A DNA stretch of 53,630 nucleotides, taken from positions 1 to 53,630 of the forward strand of contig JABDGZ010000007.1 of NCBI GenBank assembly GCA_013285735.1, given 5' to 3'. The DNA is from Candidatus Omnitrophota bacterium. Its GTDB lineage: Bacteria; Omnitrophota; Gorgyraeia; Zapsychrales; Fredricksoniimonadaceae. Below, piece after piece: positions 49,796-53,630 of the stretch. The position numbers and the translations under genes were made by a program. The notes under the pieces are model-generated. The model saw only the letters and a program-made list of their open reading frames with translations, was not told where the DNA came from and searched no databases. Numbering within the stretch: the first letter of the stretch is position 1; the number at the start of each line of letters is the position of its first letter.

Positions 49796-50383
49796 TCAGC
49801 TTTGTAATTTAAATCTCACCGGCACTATTACATTGGATTCAACGGATAAATCACCAATCCGTCCTGGTTGAAACTTCCAATGACTGACTGCTTTTAGTGC
49901 GGCCTGATCAAGCATCCTATAATTAGAGCTCTGCTCAATTTCAACTTTAATGGGTATTCCATCACGGCTAACATCTACCGCTAATATGACAAGCCCTTCC
50001 TGGTGCATTTGCTTTGCCAGTTCAGGATATACAGGCGGTGGATTTTGGATATAATCCGGTTTAGCCTCTACTTTTACCTGTCCGTTAGATCTTATTACCT
50101 GCTTTAGTTTTTCTATAGGCTTAACTACCTGTTTTACTATTTTAGGAATTATCTTCTCAACCTGTTTAATAACAGGCCTTGCTTGTTGCTGAACTTGGGA
50201 TTCCTCTTTAGGTGTATCAATCAAGTTAATATCAATCTCTCTAGTTGGTGCAATGGCAAATTGAGGTGGCTTGATGAACATTTTTCCAGTAAGAAAAAAG
50301 AACAAGACGTGGATCAATAATGCCACCGTCCAGGCTATAACGATATCCTGCTTATTGTCATTTCTAGATAAAAAAACATTCAT
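49796..50383 (-). CDS. tonB: TonB-family energy transducer
   Basis: N-terminal TM, Lys/Pro-containing linker, C-terminal PPVYPELAKQMHQEGLVILAVDVSRDG...LDQAALKAVSHWKFQP. Confidence 0.9.
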   Translation of the reverse strand: MNVFLSRNDNKQDIVIAWTVALLIHVLFFFLTGKMFIKPPQFAIAPTREIDINLIDTPKEESQVQQQARPVIKQVEKIIPKIVKQVVKPIEKLKQVIRSNGQVKVEAKPDYIQNPPPVYPELAKQMHQEGLVILAVDVSRDGIPIKVEIEQSSNYRMLDQAALKAVSHWKFQPGRIGDLSVESNVIVPVRFKLQS

Positions 50384-50802
50384 TGGTTGATAGCATCCGC
50401 CCCTTTAGTTTGAATGACCACCCTTGTAATTCCGGCTAGCCTTACTTTATCAAGAACTGTAATAGCTCCCTGGAAATAAGCCTGTTTATCACCATCAATA
50501 AAAACTTTTAAATTAGGGTTCTGGTCTTTTAATTCTTTAAGACGTTCTGACAAAGAATCCAAACTCATCTTTTCCTGATTAAGATAAACGTCATTGTCCT
50601 TAGTAACGGTGATTGTCACTGCAACTTTGCGATCCTGAGAAACAGCGGTTGACGCCGACGGTAAATTAACATTCAACCCCTGATTTTTAATCATGGACAA
50701 TGAGATCATCAGAAAGGTTGCTAATAAAAAGAATATAACATCGATCAGGGGAATGATCTCTATTCTGGCCTTCCGTCGGCTTGTCGGTGAGGGTATCATC
50801 AT
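50380..50802 (-). CDS. exbD: ExbD/TolR-family protein
   Basis: ARIEIIPLIDVIFFLLATFLMISLSM ... VFIDGDKQAYFQGAITVLDKVRLAGI. Confidence 0.93.
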   Translation of the reverse strand: MMIPSPTSRRKARIEIIPLIDVIFFLLATFLMISLSMIKNQGLNVNLPSASTAVSQDRKVAVTITVTKDNDVYLNQEKMSLDSLSERLKELKDQNPNLKVFIDGDKQAYFQGAITVLDKVRLAGITRVVIQTKGADAINQ

Positions 50803-51401
50803 AAATTTTTATCCTTCAAAAGAAGTTCCAGATGAGTGGTGATGTCCTCAATCTCATGCCTGGCTTCTTCCAGACGGGCGTTGAGATAATTAAACGGGAT
50901 CAAAGCTATAATGGCCACACCAAGGCCGCAGGCGGTGGCGATCAAGGCCTGAGCAATACCTCCGGTAATAACGGTCGGGGCTTCAAGTTGACTGTTGCCC
51001 AACAAACCAAAGGCATGGATCATGCCGGTCACCGTCCCCAAAAGGCCTAGCAAGGGGGCTAAGGTAATGACTGTGTCAAGGACAGGCAGTCCTTGCGCAT
51101 GCTGTTTCAATTCTAAATTAGCAGCCCGTAACAAGGCATTGGTCAGAGAGGTCTCGCGATGACGCAGACCGTAGGTCAAAATGGTGGCCACACAGTCATT
51201 GCTTTTCTCTCCTAAACGTATGGCCTCTTCAATATGACCGGCCTCAACTTCTACAAATATCTTATCAACGATTTCCGGCTGCTTTAACCGGTGTTCGCGC
51301 CACAAAAACAAAAAACGTTCGATGACCACCGTCAGTGTAAATACCGACGTAATAAGCAACGGCCACATCACCGGCCCGCCTTTTAAAAATAAACTAAACA
51401 T
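50799..51401 (-). CDS. exbB: ExbB/TolQ/MotA-family protein
   Basis: GPVMWPLLITSVFTLTVVIERFLFL ... APLLGLLGTVTGMIHAF ... IAQALIATACGLGVAIIALIPFNYL. Confidence 0.94.
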   Translation of the reverse strand: MFSLFLKGGPVMWPLLITSVFTLTVVIERFLFLWREHRLKQPEIVDKIFVEVEAGHIEEAIRLGEKSNDCVATILTYGLRHRETSLTNALLRAANLELKQHAQGLPVLDTVITLAPLLGLLGTVTGMIHAFGLLGNSQLEAPTVITGGIAQALIATACGLGVAIIALIPFNYLNARLEEARHEIEDITTHLELLLKDKNL

Positions 51402-51417
51402 TTAATTTCCCTCCCTG

Positions 51418-53556
51418 TTAGAAATCATATGTTACACCGCCATAAAATCCCCGGCGTGGACCATAGGACGGAGCAAAAACACCGACTCCGGAACCACTCC
51501 GTAACTCATAGACCTCATCAGCGACGTTAACAATATCAAAGCGGACCTTAATGTCGCTTTTGTTATTGATCTTAAAGGTATGTTCAATACCCAAATTAAC
51601 GGGATTATAAGAACCCACGCGTTTACCATTGGGAATGTTGTCGGGTTGACCGGGATCGCTGCTTTGACGCAACCCGCTGCCGAAAAGCAGATCAGCATAA
51701 ACTTTTGTATTATTCAACGCTGCATATCCAGTATTTTGAAACTCATACGCCACCCCGGAAGAAATAGTCAAGGCCTGGTCATGGTCTAAATATATCCAGT
51801 GATTGGCAACATAATTTAAATCAGCTTGAGAAAATTGAAATTGATCAGAAATCCACTGCTCACCAAGCGCATGACTCCAAGCAGCATTAGCGTAGCTCGT
51901 AAATCCCCCATTTTTATAATTCATCGTCAATTCAACACCGCTAACCTGGCCATATTTATAATTAAACGGTGTCACAATAGGAGCAGCATTAAACTGTCCA
52001 TCGTCCAGTTGATCTATCGCGGTTTTAAAATAACCATCCAAACCAGCCTCGAATTCAGGAGAAAATTGATGGGTTACACCTGCATCATAATAATTGGAAC
52101 GCTCTGATAGGTCAGGTGAATTTGTCGTAATCGCGGTTGCATTGGTTGTATTGTTAAAAATGGCAGGATTAAAATTTTGCTGCTCCTCAAGCGGCGGCGG
52201 GGTAAAATAACGGGCATATCCCACGTGAACCTTGGTTGCTGGATCAACTTCATAAACGGCATTAATACGTGGGCTTAACTGATACTCATTGAGATATTGG
52301 TAAGATTGATCAAAACGAGCACCGTAATTGATGGTCAAAGGGTCAAAGACCTTCCATTCATCCTGCAAATAAAGGCCATAGGTTTCTCCCTGCTTTTGAT
52401 TATTGCCATTAATCGATTCTTCAGGCCCGTTGACATTTCCACTACTATCTACAGGGAAAACCAAAGAATTACTCTCGTTGATAGCATCACTGATGGTAAA
52501 CATTGACCCTGCACGCAGAGTATGCTGCTCATTTAACTCATAACTGCTGTCGAACTCGAGCCCGTTAGTAAAGATACTGTCATTAATGGTCGATGCTACC
52601 CCATTGTATTCCAGATCGCCAATAGGATCTGCCAGATAATTAACCTCGCTGAAACGGGTAAAAGCCGAGAGCTGATAATTAAGTTTGTCTTCGGATTTTT
52701 GATATGCTACAACTCCATAAAAATTCTGTTCTATTTGACGGTCGTTGACATCCTGAGAAGGAATGAAAGGCAAAGGCAATGTACTGCCATTAGCTGTGAA
52801 CAGTGTTCCACCTGGAGCATTAGGAATTTGAAAATCACTGTGAGAAGCACCGAGCATGACACTAATACGGCTTTCATCATCGATGATTTTAGAGATATAG
52901 GCAAACATCTTGCCCTGCTGGGTCTGGTCATGGATCGCTGATGTACTATTCGTGTTATTATCAATACCAAGATTGTCTTCCAAATAGCTACCGGTGGTAA
53001 AATAATTAATTCCTCCCGGTGCAGGTCCTCCGTAACTAAAACTGGGGTTTACCTCTTTATTACTCCCGCCGTACATGGAAATGCTGCCGCCATTTTCAAA
53101 TACCCCGCTCTTGGTGTGAATATCCACGATACCTGCGGTATGAAAACCGTATTGAGCAGGCAGAGTTCCATCAATTAAAGAAACATTTTCCACAAAACGT
53201 GGATCAAGTTCAGCCCCAAAGCCAGTAAGTCCCTCAGGCAGCAAGACATCATTGATCCTGTATTGTAAATTGGCATGTTCGCCGCGAATATGCACTTGTT
53301 CCCATTGATCTTCAGCAACCCCTGGAGCTCTTAGAATGACCTGATCAAATGAGGTATTATCCCCCCGACTTTCATCGTCCATTTGGTCACTAGTAATATT
53401 AAAATCCGTAGCCCCAAGGCTGGGTTGAATGCTGTTGCGTTCCTGGTCCAATTGCCCGATAACATCAACTTCATTGAGTTGAGTTGATGATGTGTTATCG
53501 GCATATCCATTAATAGAGAACAAAGATAAAAAACAAACCAAAAACCATATCCACAT
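51418..53556 (-). CDS. TonB-dependent outer-membrane receptor
   Basis: Signal peptide, plug-like VHIRGEHANLQYRINDVLLPEGLTGFGAELDPRFVENVSLIDGTLPAQYG, beta-barrel strands, C-terminal ...RRGFYGGVTYDF. Confidence 0.94.
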   Translation of the reverse strand: MWIWFLVCFLSLFSINGYADNTSSTQLNEVDVIGQLDQERNSIQPSLGATDFNITSDQMDDESRGDNTSFDQVILRAPGVAEDQWEQVHIRGEHANLQYRINDVLLPEGLTGFGAELDPRFVENVSLIDGTLPAQYGFHTAGIVDIHTKSGVFENGGSISMYGGSNKEVNPSFSYGGPAPGGINYFTTGSYLEDNLGIDNNTNSTSAIHDQTQQGKMFAYISKIIDDESRISVMLGASHSDFQIPNAPGGTLFTANGSTLPLPFIPSQDVNDRQIEQNFYGVVAYQKSEDKLNYQLSAFTRFSEVNYLADPIGDLEYNGVASTINDSIFTNGLEFDSSYELNEQHTLRAGSMFTISDAINESNSLVFPVDSSGNVNGPEESINGNNQKQGETYGLYLQDEWKVFDPLTINYGARFDQSYQYLNEYQLSPRINAVYEVDPATKVHVGYARYFTPPPLEEQQNFNPAIFNNTTNATAITTNSPDLSERSNYYDAGVTHQFSPEFEAGLDGYFKTAIDQLDDGQFNAAPIVTPFNYKYGQVSGVELTMNYKNGGFTSYANAAWSHALGEQWISDQFQFSQADLNYVANHWIYLDHDQALTISSGVAYEFQNTGYAALNNTKVYADLLFGSGLRQSSDPGQPDNIPNGKRVGSYNPVNLGIEHTFKINNKSDIKVRFDIVNVADEVYELRSGSGVGVFAPSYGPRRGFYGGVTYDF

Positions 53557-53630
53557 AAATTTTCCCTTTCAATATAGATAGAAATAATTTCTATTTACGG
53601 ATTAAAAAAAATTAGCACAAAATTGGCTAA

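Noticed and set aside
45922-53000. Numerous small plus/minus ORFs inside the CNNM, SulP, ExbB and receptor genes
   Set aside because: Antisense or alternate-frame ORFs without RBS or domain support, overlapping well-supported genes.

Overview
The window appears to be bacterial. It joins an accessory/defence-like island (about 1-25.5 kb) to a mostly housekeeping and envelope segment (about 25.5-53.6 kb). From left to right: (1) an arsenic-type cluster (partial MIP channel, arsC-like, DUF134 regulator); (2) a nine-gene minus-strand operon, 11453->2072, with a MerR/excisionase-like HTH, a small membrane protein, a zinc-ribbon/degenerate J-like protein, a GrpE-like protein, a divergent Hsp70 carrying an extra inserted domain, a Ser/Thr kinase, an FHA protein, a zinc-ribbon/TM/coiled-coil protein and a PD-(D/E)XK-like protein; (3) a compact ubiquitin-like module (tandem-Ubl protein ending in GG-R, E2-like protein, JAB-E1 fusion) divergent from an XRE + ImmA/IrrE pair; (4) two paralogous papain/C39-like cysteine-peptidase-type proteins, each coupled to a 59-aa ORF that is absent from the supplied ORF track; (5) a GAPDH 3' fragment with twin hairpins, a tyrosine recombinase, an unlisted excisionase, an XRE-cupin regulator and an IS481-type element ending 14 bp from an initiator tRNA. 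The right part carries ftsB-like, eno, prepilin-like genes, a tandem-AAA FtsH-like protease, purN, MFS, two TMTC-like TPR membrane proteins (one frameshifted at a T9 run), tRNA-Thr, TauE/SafE, MbfA-like, uppP, ccs genes, YceI, CNNM/CorC, SulP and a TonB-ExbB-ExbD-receptor cluster. The best candidates for an undescribed system are the Hsp70-GrpE-kinase-FHA operon, the JAB-E1/E2/Ubl module and the peptidase/59-aa pairs. All homology calls were made by eye from motifs; no searches were run.
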